Notes: generated by a model not told the origin, from the sequence alone. Shown: positions 11,236 through 23,889, numbered from the stretch's first letter. The stretch: 64,000 nucleotides of DNA from Monosiga brevicollis MX1 (GCF_000002865.3 NW_001865085.1:136345-200344); one strand, 5' to 3'. Program-made: numbers and translations.

Positions 11236-11673
11236 ACGCGCGCGCGCGCGCGTGGCTTTGAAATGTTTTGGCCACCGTATTAATTCATGGTCAACGATCT
11301 TTTGCACGCACGCAAGTCATCATTCAAACAGCAACAACACAACAACATAAACAGTGATGCTGCAGCACGTCGTCGTGAGATACACACAGGCATTTGGTTT
11401 GAAGGGTGGCAGCCACGCAGGAAGAACAAATGAAGACGATGAACCAGCCAGCGCTCTACAATTTGCTCAAGCGTCCGCAGCTGTGCTTTGGTGCTGGGAC
11501 GAGGTTCCAGCTGTGGGTCGGATGGGCATACATACGGAGAAGATTTACCCGAACTCGAAAACGGATCGTCACCCAAAGCCACGTTGTCCTCTTCCACGCA
11601 GGAGCTGAGAGGGACGAGGTGCGATGCGTTCAAGCACGCCATGTTCGTCGCGGCATGTTGCTTGGCAGGTGGC
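10967..11673. other. Intergenic with long GT/GC alternating tract
   Basis: This region holds the 3' ends of two convergent genes. Its main content is the purine-pyrimidine repeat listed separately. No exon is supported. Confidence 0.6.
11159..11252. repeat. (GT)n followed by (GC)n
   Basis: About 75 nt of GT dinucleotides run into about 18 nt of CG/GC dinucleotides, forming a continuous alternating purine-pyrimidine tract of over 90 nt. Confidence 0.95.
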
Positions 11674-14125
11674 TCAGATTTCATTGAACTTTTTGAGGCG
11701 GTCAACTTCAACCTGTAGCTTAAGGCGCTCGGCGCGCTCGGCGTCCAGGTCGCTGGTCAGCACTTGCATGGCCTTGCGCAGCTTCTCGACCGTGGTCATC
11801 ATGTCATTAATCTTGCCCTCGAGTGCCTCAAGGTGTGCCTTGTCAACTGAAGGCGCACTGCCGCTCTCCGCTGCTTGGGTAGCCGGTGCGGTGGGTGTGG
11901 GCTTTGCGGTTTTCTGGGCTTCCGGTGCGGGCGCTGGCGGGGACCCTTGCTTAGGCTCAGTGATGGGGGTCTTGGCTGGAATAGGTTCGGGTGCTGGAGT
12001 AGGCTTGGGAGCGGGGTCACCGGCCGGCTTGGGGCGTGCGGCCATGCTCATGGAAGCTCCTCGACTACGTCGGTTATTGAGTTCGCGTTTCCAGGGTGGA
12101 ATGTCATCATTCTTGTCTGTCGGCTCTAGACTTTGCGACGAGCTGCTGCGCACGGGGGCGGGAGGCTTGGGCTTGTCGTTGCTAGCCACCGGCTTACTGG
12201 CGGGTGGCTTCAAAGCAGGCTTTTCAGGTCCAGTGGCTGGCTTCTGAGGCGGTGGGATGCGAGCAGCGGGTTTGCTTGGTTTTGGCTTTGGAGGTTCAGT
12301 GCTGCTGGAAGGAACGCTTGGCTTCGGCGCCAACGTAGAGGCCGTGCTGCCTGAGCGGGGAGGCGGCACTTTCTGGCTGATGGAGGGGCTGCGGGGCACA
12401 GGTGGCTTGCCCAAAGAGGTTGAGCGCGCTGGCGGTTGAATGGCAGCCTTTGGCGCTGGGGTTGGAGTGGGTGCGGGAGGCTCGGCTGCCGGCATGCTGT
12501 GTCATTGCAAAAGCCAAGTGAGTGAGGTCAAGGCGTGCGTGGGCGGGACGTGTGGCGACAGCCAAAAAGGAACATAGGGATCGAAAAAAAAATGGCCAAG
12601 CAAGTTACGTACGGCAGCTCCTCAACAAAATTGTCCGGAAAAAGGCCGGTGCGGCCGTTGAGTTCGCCGGTCAACCAGCCCTCAATTTCTTCTCCCGGCG
12701 GTACGGAAACCAGGGTGATGATGTCGCCAGGCACGAACGAGAGCTCGTCGTCACCCTGCTGCGTGTAATCGTGGATCGCCTGGAAAGACCAAGTAAGAAA
12801 GAGTGGGCTTTGGCTCATGCACGAGTGAGCTGTGGCTCATGGACTTTTTCTTGTCTGGGAGGATGGTTGCACAAGCGCTCCCCACCTTGAATTGTTTTTT
12901 GGCCGGTGCTGGCGGTTTGGTCGGGCCAGTGGTCGGCGGCTTGTGAGCAGCGGGCGCTGCCGCGGGCTCGGCCGGGGCAGAAGCTGGCGGCGGGGGTTTC
13001 TTAGCTGAAGGATGAGAGTCAAAGGCACCGCCCATGAGACGACATGTGCACGTGTGGAAACCAGCCATAGCCCACGTCGTCCGATACCTACAGCTGACAC
13101 TCGTCTTGCGCAAGGCCACGGAACCACCGGCAAAGATGTTGCCAAAACCGATGCCCTGTACTTTCTTGGCTTGGATCACATTGGCATTCTGCATGAAGGA
13201 ACGAACATACACGCAAATTGAGGGGAGAAGCAGGGGCGTTTCCTCATTCGCCGGGGTCTCATGCACACGCAAGCGGGACCCAAGAGGACCATTGCACGAA
13301 GCGAAAAGAGCCGACATTGGCGACAATCACGCACGTCTTGATCATCATCAGCAGCCACCGCCGCTGCTGCAGGGGCGGCACCCGCTGGCGCCGGACATTC
13401 CTCGACAAAATTGCTGGGGAACAAGCCGGTTTTGCCCTTGTGGATACCTGACGTATACCAAGAAACAGAATGAGAGTAACGGGTGGGATCGGTTGAGGAA
13501 GACTGGGGGCTCTCAAGCGAAGCCATACAGAACAAACCTTCCCACCAGCCTTCGTCGTCCTGATTGACAATTTCAACCACGTCACCGACGGCTAGGGTGA
13601 GCTCATCGTCATTGGCAGCGTCGTACTCGAACGTGCACTTGCAATACTTCTTGGCCGGCTATGCGTTGCATGTTTTACCCAGAAAGGAGACGCATTATGT
13701 CAGGAATGGATGTCCCCTGGACCGTTGCCGAGCAATTAGAATGAGCCTGCTCCTTGGCAATCAAAGAAACCAACCTGCGCAGGAGCGGCAATCGGGGGCG
13801 GGGCTGGCCGGCTGGGCGCGGTCGCAGCAGCCGGGGCTGGAGTCGCGGCGGCCGGGGGAGGGGCTTGTACTTCCTCGACAAAGTTGTCTGGAAACACGCC
13901 GTGATGCCCGTGTTTATCTGTGCCGGACCACCAGCCGTCTGAATCTTTGCTGACGTTTGTGATTAGATCTGGTGGGGCAGAACCGCGAATGTCGATAGGT
14001 GATGAAAGAAAACAAGTCCATGCGCAAGACCAAGGCACGCGAATATCCGGCAGACGTACCGCCCACGACCAGACGTAGCTCATCGTCGTTCTGAGGGTCA
14101 TACTCGAACAGCACCTTGACCGTCA
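11674..14125 (-). CDS. CD2AP/CIN85 (SH3KBP1)-family adaptor with three SH3 domains
   Basis: Eight exons join in frame: 14125-14060, 13968-13775, 13658-13538, 13447-13335, 13188-13092, 13004-12886, 12779-12613 and 12496-11674 (about 566 aa). They encode SH3-A (FEYDPQNDDEL ... GWWSG ... GVFPDNFVEEV), SH3-B (FEYDAANDDEL ... GWWEG ... GLFPSNFVEE), a linker with KKVQGIGFGNIF, SH3-C (GDDELSFVPGD ... GLFPDNFVEEL), a long Pro/Lys/Ser-rich region and a C-terminal coiled coil. CD2AP and CIN85 share this order, and both have the linker motif KKVRGVGFGDIF before the third SH3. They couple ubiquitin ligases and endocytic cargo to actin regulation through PxxxPR peptides. The first coding exon starts one base into a codon, so the initiator ATG lies in or is split with an upstream exon (14130-14560) that I could not fix. 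Confidence 0.88.
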
Positions 14126-14566
14126 CTGCAGAGTATTATCATGGCCCATGTGAGGTGTGTGAGTGTGCGTGCGTGTCTTTCGTGCGTGCCTTTCAGGTGA
14201 ACAACCAAAATGCGACATGCAAAAGTGCACGATCAAGAGAGATGGGAGAATAGCCGAGATGGTAAACTTGCCGGACATGCTACTGGTGATGGAAAAGCAG
14301 GCAAAGCTTCCGGTCACACTGAAGCTCAAGGTTCCCCTGCGCGCTGATCCAGCAGCTTGCAGGCCAAGGAGTGCCAAACAGATGAAAAAATAAAGGCGGA
14401 ACCCGCGAACGGATCCTAAAGACGCCGCAAGAGAGAATGAATGTGAGGGCCGCATCATGTCGAGATGCCAACGGTTTGAACACCACACGCAGCAATCCAT
14501 ATCCGCAACGGAGAAATCAAAACAGCCAGGCGGGCTGCCATCTCCAAGATCCAGTGGCACACGACG

Positions 14567-14599
<33 letters not shown>

Positions 14600-15061
14600 G
14601 GCTCAACCCCTCAATCGTCGTTTAGCAAACCAGATGAGCAAGCGCTATACCAGCCATCAAGACAACCCATGCTCCACATGCCCAATGAGAAGAAAGGCGC
14701 CACAAAGCAGGCAGTGACCAGTATCAGCACTACCCCGCTTCCCAGTGACCCACTGGCCAGACCCGCTGCCGTTTCAACTTTTTTTTTTGTGATTTTTCCT
14801 CTTTTTTCTCTCTTTTTTCTCTTTTTTACCTCAAAAACCAAAAAATACAACACCAATAGGTTTACCAAGTGTAACTCATCTCACACTTTAATGCAATGTG
14901 TTACTGCTGCTACACTTTATCTGCTTGAGTCTCTTCACACCTGACCAAAACGATGACTCAGCAGGAGTAGACGAATACAGTGATGATAAAATAGTATTCC
15001 CTCGGTAAAGTATAATGCTTTTAACTATAAAGCAACACACTGTAACACTACGGTGCTTTGC
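14126..15061. other. 5' flank of the SH3 adaptor and AT-rich 3' flank of ARSK
   Basis: The first, possibly untranslated, exon of the SH3 adaptor should lie at 14130-14560. A short CT run sits near 14568-14594, and 14770-15050 is T-rich and A+T-rich. No coding exon is supported. Confidence 0.5.
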
Positions 15062-18000
15062 TTAGGGCCAAACCATGTCGCCACGACAGGGGAGGATTTC
15101 GGGCTCGCGGTGGAGCCAGGCGTCAAAGGCTGCCCAGGCACCTGTCGAGTTGCTGGGTGGGTGCAAGGGGACAGAAGGGGGCCGGGGGTGAGATGGAAAT
15201 GGTACGGTTCTGAGGATTGAATCTGCTGTCGACCGGTCGGCAGATGGGACTGACCGAGCCCATGAGGCGCCCCAGGATGGAAAGGAGGCAAGGGTGTCTT
15301 TCCAGCCAGGCCCCGTCGAATTGATCCACCACTTGCCCATGGCCTAAGTCGCTCATGATCAAGCCATTGCGATGAGGCACATGTCCGGCTAGCCAAGCGC
15401 ATGCTGCCATCACCAAGTGCTTCAACCAACACATCTCGCCCAACACGAGAGCATACCAAGTTGTATGTGGCCACGTCCAGGCTAACAGAGGGATAGTCGA
15501 TGCGGCTGCGCAAGAGCGCATCAAGTTGTGCCACAAGATCCGGATGCTGCGCATGCACATCGTGCGTTTCCCCGGGGTCATTCACCATGTCAAAAAGCTG
15601 TGGCGCCACCTCCTGGCCCGTTCCATAGGTCACCAGCTTCCAGTTCTACGTGTCCGTGCCCCGGATGAGCCAGACGCACGTATGTTAAAAGCCAACCAAC
15701 GGACGACCTCAATCAAATGCGCACTGCCTTTTCTTTGACTGCATGGCCCACCTGATAGCGAATAAGGTACCAGCTCATGCCCAAGTCAGCGCCGTGGAAT
15801 TGCGAAATGGCAAAGCTCGTGTTGGCCAGTGGCTTCTGCTCCACCACGCGCGGCACCAAGGAAATGCCGTCCAAGCCCTCGGGCCGCATGCTAGCCGGCA
15901 CTTGTCCTACAGTGTAGACGACGAGGACATCCCCACAGGCGACGCAAGTTGAGCACGGCCCGACAAGACCGTTGCAACCAAGCCGTCCATTCGCTCTGTC
16001 ACAGACCAAAATCCATAAAAGTGGGATAAAGATCCACGTGCTGTGTGGGAAGCGTCTCCGTGTCTGCTTTGATGCCTGGGCCAGCAATCACCAGCGGAAC
16101 CTAAACAGCAATTACCTATTAGTTGGCAGCCATGATAGGACCTCTGCCTGGCGGTGCATGATGCCCAGATTGACTCACACGTGAGGATGGGTCATAGGGT
16201 ACCATCTTGTAAAATTGTTGATGTTCCATCTGAAAAGGCAACCCAGAGAGTGACTTGACATCCTCGCGCAGTTTGATCTTTTTGCAAAGTGGCAAACCTG
16301 CCAATGAAGGCCCGAACCTGCATGTCTCCGTGATCAGCCGTGACCACCCAGTAGGTGTTGTCCATCAGGCCTGCCCAGCAACCCAGCCAAGTGGAAAGGA
16401 AAGGCAAACAGATGAAGAGACGCTCGAAACAGGCGGAGACGTGCCATCAATCAAACGAAGTTTCAGGCCACACGCCATCGATTCTTACCGGCGTCCTCTA
16501 CCGCCTGCATGTACTCGCCGACCATGGCATCAAACTCCGCGATCATGGCATAATAAATGCTAGCGATGCCAGATGGGGGAGACGCGACAGCATAGCCAAT
16601 TGAGGCTCGAAAAGAACCCACAACACGTGCAGAGCTGTGTCGCCATTTGGTGGTAAAAGTCGAGCAGGATGGCTTGGCGTACCGACGGACCCGGCGGCGT
16701 CGATCTTTGGAGTAAAAGTTGGTGACAGCAGTTGCATTGTCTTGATTGGGCAAACAACCTGGCTCCCCCAGCCCCAAATACATGACGTCCATCACACATG
16801 AGCTGGTCCGAGTCAGCTGCACACAATACAGCCGCTCTCGCACGCTCACACATTGACACATACCCTTGAGCATAACCGACTGAAGGTCACAGGGGTGCAG
16901 CTCGTCCAGTGGAGCCCAGTCGGGCACCGTCACGTCGCTCTCATTAATCATGTTGTAAAACTTCTCACACGTTTGATCTGATGGCATACCCAGCTGAAGT
17001 GAGGGCGAACACAAGACGCGGAACGTGTTTCGGAACAGCAGATGACAGCCATGCTTTACACACACTGTGTGGCCATTCATCGAGGCCAAGGGTTGCCCCG
17101 TCGGTTGCGGCACAGGATACATGCAGGCATGAGGTCAAAGTCATGTGTTGGAGATGGAATGGTGGCCAGAGTCAGGATTGCTCGCGCACTTTTCACTTAC
17201 TGGTGGATGAACGATATCCATGCCCTACAGGATCACACATGCCAAATGGTTGCACACCCAGAACAAGAGACTGAGCTTGAGTGGCCAAGGGCTCTTTTTT
17301 ATTTTCTTTAACAAGAGCAGCTAGGAAAACGGGCAACAAGACTACAAACTTGATAAACGAAAAAGGGCTGGCTCTGAGAATGATTGCGAATGTAGGCAAC
17401 GTTTTGCTCGACAAACATCCAGTCGACATCATGCGACCGATTGCCCGGAGTCACGTCCCCTGAGATTATGAATGACATGTCCGGATATTTAACACCTCAA
17501 CGTTTACGAGTTGGTGCGTGGGATCAGGACCGGGCAGATCTGAGATATACGGTCGTACCATGAGCGTCACATACAGCACCTTCGCCTGCCTGCGTCTCGG
17601 GTTGTTCGTTCCATCCGCCATTGGTGACGTTATAGGGAAATTGCGTATACCTGTGCGCCACGTGATCAGGCGATTCGGACCCGCTGTAGCAAAGCAGAGA
17701 GCGTGCCCAACGAACATACATGGTAAAGCACTGCCACCAATTCCACAGGGCGTGGCCACCTATACTCAGGCCAGTGAACAGGTGATTTTTGTGGTTCACC
17801 AAGGGCCGAGGGTTGGCAGGCCAGAAGAGTACAGCAACGTGAGGAAGACACGTCGACGGAGGAACACGATCATGGGGTCGAAGCGCGTGCCACAGCTTGC
17901 CTGCGGTCCAGTCTGTTTTTCCGAGAATGTTGACATCATAGCCGGTGCGGCCGAGCACGTCACCGATCTTCATGTCATAGTCTGGCGCCATGCCCTCATA

Positions 18001-18617
18001 GTTGTTCCAAGCTATGGCGGCAAGGTTGGTGGCACACCGAGCACATGGACTCTGGTGAGGGATGAACATCAAAAAAAAAAATGAGATTGTCTGATTTGAC
18101 AAACAGCAGCGTACCTCCATTGACCTGAATGCCGTTGTGGTCGTGTGGAATGCGATGAACATGCCGTCCCTGCTGGATCGAGGTCCGGCTCGGCGCACAC
18201 ACGGGTGCCGACACGTAGTGGGTTTTGAACGAGACACCGCCACGCTGTGGTTACATTGATTTGCAAGCCAAAATGGGGTAAGGTGCAATGATGCAGTTGG
18301 CCGGCAAAGCAGCAGACAGACAGTGTGCGTTTTCAGCAAGTCGAGTTTGACCGACGCGCGCGTGCGGAGAGATGGGACGAGGAGCCAACCTGAATCAGCT
18401 TGCGGATGTTGGGCAGAGGCACCGGCGAGTCTTCGTCAAAGGTCTTGGCGTCGATGGATTCGCAAATGAGGAACACAATGTTGGGGCGCGAGCTGTTGGT
18501 CATACCCAGGCGCAGCCTCGATTCGGGCTCGGCGGCTGATCCCAGCCCATGCGAGCCCACTGCCAAGCACCAGATCGCCACCGCCACCAGGACGATCGTC
18601 CACCGATCCATCTTCAT
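15062..18617 (-). CDS. ARSK: Arylsulfatase K-like lysosomal sulfatase, multi-exon
   Basis: The ATG at 18617 starts a signal peptide (WTIVLVAVAIWCLAVG). Exon 1 (18617-18390) holds RPNIVFLICESID, the start of the sulfatase fold. Exon 2 (18244-18115) holds C-A-P-S-R, the C-x-P-S-R site whose Cys becomes the catalytic formylglycine. Later exons carry WNNYEG, LGKTDWTAG, a WMFVEQNVAYIRNH helix, YYAMIAEFDAMVGE, the metal-binding TADHGDMQ, EHQQFYKM, VPLVIAGPG, QFHG and PQLFDMVNDP. The last exons end with AFDAWL and TAA at 15062-15064. The paired motifs EHRQFYKM, PLLMMGPG, SEFHG and LPQLFDL of human ARSK (2-O-sulfoglucuronate sulfatase of heparan and dermatan sulfate breakdown) occur in the same order. 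There are a dozen or more exons; the middle junctions (16100-17800) are only approximate. Confidence 0.87.
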
Positions 18618-19667
18618 CGAGATGAGAAGCCGCCCACTGCCAAGGGTGGCAACGTGCTTGTAATAGGGGGGGCTTGCCTCTTACCCCAGCACCAGAGCCA
18701 CCTCAACTCGAAACACGCACAGAAGAAGAACGAGCAGTGGCCCGCGAGGCGCGCGCACGAGTCGAGTCGTAAGTCAAACATCAACAACGCTCCGAACACA
18801 CGCATAAACTGAGTTTTCCTCTACGTTTTTCAAGTATGAAAAGGTTAACATATCTACATTACACCAGTTTTTCACTACATAAGCACACTTTATTGGGTTT
18901 GATGCAACAAGTTAGTATTGTTCTTCAGTATCTCGATGTTATATAATATTGTTATACTGCATTGATCGCCGTTGAGAACTGCATTTATAACATATTTTAC
19001 TACGAAGCCTCTCAAGAGTGTTATTGCGTGCATGCATGGATGGTGCTGGGATCCGGTGCTGATCCTCCCGCCACTTTGACCGAAGTCCAGCTTGCCAACT
19101 TCAAGCAGGACTCAGCATACATGCACGTCACATGCAGGTGTGCATGATGGGCTCCGGCTAGCACACCCAGGCCTACCGGCTGAATCATTCTATTCTTTTC
19201 GGGGTGGGTGGGCCAGACGAGGGCCGAGTGGTGCTTGATGGCCTTTGGCGGGGACGTGGGCTGACACGATAGGGAGAGCTCGGGCATGGGTGTTTTGCAT
19301 GGTCAAGCGAAATGATGGCCTCTTTGCTGCCCTGGCTTGACCATGGCGCATTCGAAAAGCTCGGGTCACGGCCTCAATCTGTTTGACGAGGTCCATGCGT
19401 CAAGTCGTCACCACACGAGTCAACAACCGCCCCCTCTTGCTTGTGCCTTTGTTCGTGTGTTTCGTGACCCTCCAATCTTCAAACACGTCGGGGTTAGGTG
19501 TTACTCACCAAAGATGGTCAACCGGAGGCCACCCACGGCTTTTCAAAACCAAAGTGCAGAGCATTTTTTGAGCTGGAACCGAGGTTGCCAAGTACAGTGC
19601 GTATTCGGATCCGTCGCTCCATTGGTACCTGATCCCGCTGCCAGTCTTCTACCCTTTGACGAAAAGC
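18618..19667. other. Divergent intergenic region, AT-rich core
   Basis: This 1 kb separates the divergent ARSK and CAP genes. About 18805-18975 is A+T-rich and probably promoter or nucleosome-poor DNA. The rest holds only short ORFs that I do not support as exons. Confidence 0.5.
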
Positions 19668-20928
19668 ATGGCTTGGAGCGCGCTGCCCGCACTGGCCCTC
19701 GTGGCCATGGTGGTCATGGTCACGCCCGGCGCCAATGCCGGTAAGATCAAGCGAGATGACATTATCTACCGCATTCTCAACGTCCACAACAAGGTAGGTA
19801 CGTGCTGGCGCAGCGCAGGCTTGCTGCTGGTGCAGGCGCGGTCGGCCGTGGTCCCTCACTTGCAAGCCCGCACGACAGGAACGGTGCAACGTGGAGCCTC
19901 CGGCTCGGGACATGACAACAATGAAGTGGGACCCCGATCTTGCCTGGACGGCCAACAAGTAAGCCTTGTCCCAAAGGTAGCGGTCCTTGCCCCGGCACCT
20001 TGAGGAGAGCATGATGAAGGCGCCCAATCTTGATGCTGATCAAACATTCCCGACTCGCCTGTCTTGCTTGCTTGATTGCTATTGGTTCATTTATTTTTTG
20101 GTGGCTGCCCAAGGGTGGCGAAGAAGTGTGTTTTTGAGCACTCGGAATTCGAGTACCGTGCCAAGAAGTACAAGAAGCGAAGTACGTGCTTGCGTATACG
20201 CGCTTGCTTGACAATCCGCCCGTGCTCACATGAATGTTTTTTTTTTGTTTTTGTGTTTTTGGTTGCAGCGGGAGAAGACGCCCTCATTGGTGAGTCGCTG
20301 GCGTTGGGAAACCTCGGCGGCATCAACCGCAAGAAATATGCCAAGATCTTCTCCAAGGTGCGTCCCACACTCCTGGAAGAGAAGCAAAAAAAAGCTGGTT
20401 TCGGGCATGGGGCGCGATGGTGAATGGGCGACAAAACTGACCCCAGCACCAATCCTTGATTCGGTTAGGCTTGGGCGGATGAAAAGGAAGATTGGGACTT
20501 TCACGCTCTGACTATGGACGACTTTGCCCCCGACTCGCCCCAAGTTGGCCATTACACTCAGGTCCGTGGGCAATCACGCAGTTTTCAAGTGAAAGCCAGC
20601 TGCACTGTTTCTGGCTCTGTCCTCAGCCTACAACCTCTGCGTGGTCACGTTCCCGTAGATGATTGATGCAGACTCGGAGTATGTTGGCTGTGCTTTCAAA
20701 AGTTGCGACAACAATCAGCGCCTTTTCGTCTGCCACTACCGCACCGCAGGTCAGTGCCTCCGCACGCCAACGGATGCTGCTCCGCACAATTGTCGTCATG
20801 TGCGCACATCCCCTCGCATTCATGCACTGAACCACACATGCATAGGCAATGTTCTGGGCCAGACGCCGTATGAGCCCTGCGAAGACGACGAAGATTGTGC
20901 CAACCCAGCCTGTGACTTTGGCAACTAA
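19668..20928 (+). CDS. Secreted CAP-superfamily (CRISP/PR-1/GAPR-like) protein
   Basis: Seven exons join in frame: 19668-19793, 19879-19958, 20114-20181, 20269-20357, 20469-20561, 20659-20749 and 20846-20928 (about 209 aa). A hydrophobic signal peptide (LPALALVAMVVMVTPGANA) precedes a CAP domain: NVHNK, PPARDMTTMKWDPDLA, CVFEHSEFE, IGESLALGN, a W-A-D-E-K-E-D-W helix, the signature VGHYTQ, and VGCAFKSC followed by FVCHY. All four residues expected in the CAP cavity are present (His of EHSEFE, Glu of GES, a Glu in the W-A-D-E helix, His of VGHYTQ). CAP proteins are extracellular and bind sterols or lipids, or act as venom, defence or gamete factors. A short acidic Cys-containing tail (PCEDDEDCANPAC) follows the domain. 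The role in this organism is unknown. Confidence 0.85.
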
Positions 20929-21333
20929 CCGCCTGGAGCAAAGGGCAGTTTGACCGTGTCTTTGCTTGTTTTAAAGCACCCTAAGCCAGCTGTATCTTGC
21001 TCAGCAGTAGCCAACGCTGCGCTCAGGTGGCATTGAATCTCATCTTTGTGAATTTTTGGCATCGTGAGTTGTCAAAAAAAAAAGAGTGGTTGCTTTCAAA
21101 TTTGGCTTCCAACTGTTCTTGCTTTGCTTGCTTTTCTTGCTTTGCTTGCTTGCTCTTAAAGGCAAAACGTGCGAATGTGTGTCTTGTGTGCGCGCTGCTT
21201 CCGACTTGGTTGGTAGTAGGGACTGTAGCTTTGCTTTGAAATTGATTCCACACGGACGTGATCAGACGGACTATCTATAGAATGCTTGTAGAAAAGGATA
21301 CAACCTGAGCATAGGCGAGGGTTGAGGGTGGAG
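20929..21333. other. Short intergenic region
   Basis: Contains T-rich and short CTTGCTTT-like repeats at 21117-21160. No gene seen. Confidence 0.5.
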
Positions 21334-21873
21334 ATGGCCATTTTTCACCTGTCCTGCCCGACGCAAAAGAAGCAACTGACAATGGCCAACAACGACCTCC
21401 ACATCGCTGAGGCGGCTCTTGGTAATTTTGCGCAAGGGGATATTCAGACCCTCATGAGGCAAGTGTATCAGCGCTTCACCAACGATTTCGAGCGCACCTT
21501 CATCTTCTCTGGGGCCGGAACGTTGCGCACGTCCAGTGATCTCCGGCCCCACATTTCAGCCTTTATATAAAACTACGGCGCCATGATCGAGCTCATTACG
21601 GGCGCTGCCTTGCCGCCCCTCAACTGGGTGCAGCCTGTCGATGGATCTCGTTCCGCCCGAACAACCGCAACCCACCGAAACCACAAGCTCATTCTTGCCT
21701 ACTACTCGCTGACGTTTACGGCCTACGCCAAGTACTGCCAAACTCTGCGGCGCCGCATTGGAGAAATGTACGTGCCAGGCGAGTTGATCGTCAACATCGA
21801 GGACGAGGAAGACCCTGTCGAGGAAGACCCTGTCGAGGAGGACCCTGGCAACCTCGCTGCTCTGGAGCTTTGA
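21334..21873 (+). CDS. Small protein interrupted by an in-frame TAA, possibly NTF2/SnoaL-like
   Basis: The ATG at 21334 opens 78 codons ending in TAA at 21568-21570. The same frame then continues without another stop to TGA at 21871-21873, and an internal ATG lies at 21583. The upstream part (HIAEAALGNFAQGDIQTL...) looks like the first helix and strand of an NTF2/SnoaL-type fold. The downstream part reads like its continuation and ends in a tandem acidic EEDPV repeat. No GT-AG intron removes the stop. It could be a gene with a recent stop codon, a sequencing error, or two short transcripts; a TATATAAA-like string overlaps the stop (21562-21573) and could serve the second ORF. The family assignment is weak. 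Confidence 0.35.
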
Positions 21874-22969
21874 TGACACCATGCTGCCAAGCAGTGACTC
21901 CGTAAGTCTGGAACTGGACGCGCTGTCTTTGCAACGCACAGCCTAGTTGTCTTTCTAATGACGTTGGCGTCTCTGGCGGCAGTAACTGTGGCAACCCACT
22001 TTTTATGCGGTCTTCCCGCTGATAGTTTCCATGGCCGGTTCAAGGATGTTTCAGCGTGTTGCCGAGTGCTTGAATCAGCTCGATTGACCAGGCCAATAAA
22101 TCGATCGTTTGAATCAACCACAATGGTTGGACATGCACATGTCAATGTAGATGGGGGATCAAGGTCCTGATAAATACATTCATGCCGTGTAGTAATACCG
22201 TTTCACGAAGACGTACGATAAACCCGCGGGGCGGGTTTACATAAAGGCGAGCGAGCAGCAACAACACTCGAGTGCAGCGGAAGAAGATACATGCCACGGC
22301 CAATAAAAAAGAGTAGAGTAGATGGTCCGCAGCGAGGCAACCGTCAAAGGTAATGCTGGCTTCAAAAAAAGATGTTCAGGCTTCAAACAGAGCCGAGCAG
22401 ATATAAAGAGTTTAAGGTTGCTGCCAGACACAACTGATCAAATGAAATCAAATCGTAGTAAGAGCCGAGGGCAAAGTGGGTAAATGAGGAGCCTCTGATG
22501 TTGTAGGTTGATCAAACTGCCTCTGATGTGCGCTGCAAACAAGCCGAGAACGCGCACAGCACCAGGTTGCCAATGACGGCGCGCAGCAAAATTCAAGAAA
22601 ATTCAGCTGAAATTGATCGGAATTTATGTACCTGTAACGGTCAACAGAGACAAGATGAAGCAAAATATCGACTTTGCTACGTTCCCAACATGACTGTAGT
22701 GTAAGAAAACGCATTTAAAAATATAAAATTCGTCGATTCAATGTCAGAAAAACGATCGTCGCTTCGACGGTTTTGAGCGGCTTTTTGGTATTTTTTCTCT
22801 CTCTCGTGAATAGAGAGAGAGAGCGCGCGAGCGAGAGAGAAGAGAGAGAGAAAGGGCAGCGCGGTAGCATGATGAACTGGTGGCGGTGATGAGCCGCACC
22901 GTGCCGGCTGCTCTCGAACGTGTAGCAGGGTGTTAACGCTGGCTACTGGCCGGGGGGGGCTGCGGTGGT
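21874..22969. other. Upstream region of FANCM
   Basis: No coding exon seen. It contains A+T-rich blocks (22160-22420, 22570-22770) and an interrupted GA/GC tract near 22796-22855, just before the FANCM start. Confidence 0.5.
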
Positions 22970-23858
22970 ATGGAGCTGCCATGTCCACATTGCCAGGCGG
23001 CAGTGCCGCTGCCGCGCATGGACATGCATCTACTCAGCTGTCCAGCCGTGGTGACGAGGTCTGAAAGCCGGCCCTCGGCTGCGGCTGGCCCCGCGGTACC
23101 CGTCAAGTCCACCAGCACCCTTGCAGCGGTGGCGGCGTGCGATGACGAGGACATGCAGGATTTACTGGATGATTTGGAGGCCGAAGAGGAAGAGCAACAG
23201 CAGCAGCGCCAACAGCAGCAGCGCCAACAGCCGGGCGCAGCCGCCACCCATGAAACTGGTCCGGTCATCGTCCATGATGATGAGGATGATGATGATGGTG
23301 ATGATGATGATGCCGCTGCACTTTTGGCCATGGAACGCTTCGAGCGAGGTGGCCCCACCGTCCAACGCACAGGCCCCTCGAGCCATCGCAATGCGCTGGC
23401 CGACCTCATGTCCAGCGCGCGTGCCCAGCGCCAGCCCAGCAACTCTGCTGGGTCAACAAGGCATCCCCATACTGGGGTTGATAAAGTCAGCTCTCCGCTT
23501 CGCACGGGACCTGGCGCCATCGTCTCTACTGCCCGCCCTGGCGGCGGCATTGATGCCAAGGGCTATCCTTGCCTCGATTCAGCGGCCCAAGGTCGGTTCC
23601 TGCCGTTGTCAGCACTTGCTGCTCTGCACAGTCCTAGCTGCAAGCCCCCTTCTCCTTGCAAGCATCCATCCCACTCTCACTGCAATATGCCATGCAAATC
23701 ACACGCCAGGCACCTGGATCTTCCCTACCAACATGCCCGAGCGCAAGTATCAGTTCAGCATCGCGGAAAAATGCTTGCGTTGTAACACCCTTGTCTCCTT
23801 GCCCACAGGCACGAGTCTTTCGTCATCGCGACCCGTGCCATCCTGCGTGGCGTGTTCA

Positions 23859-23889
<31 letters not shown>

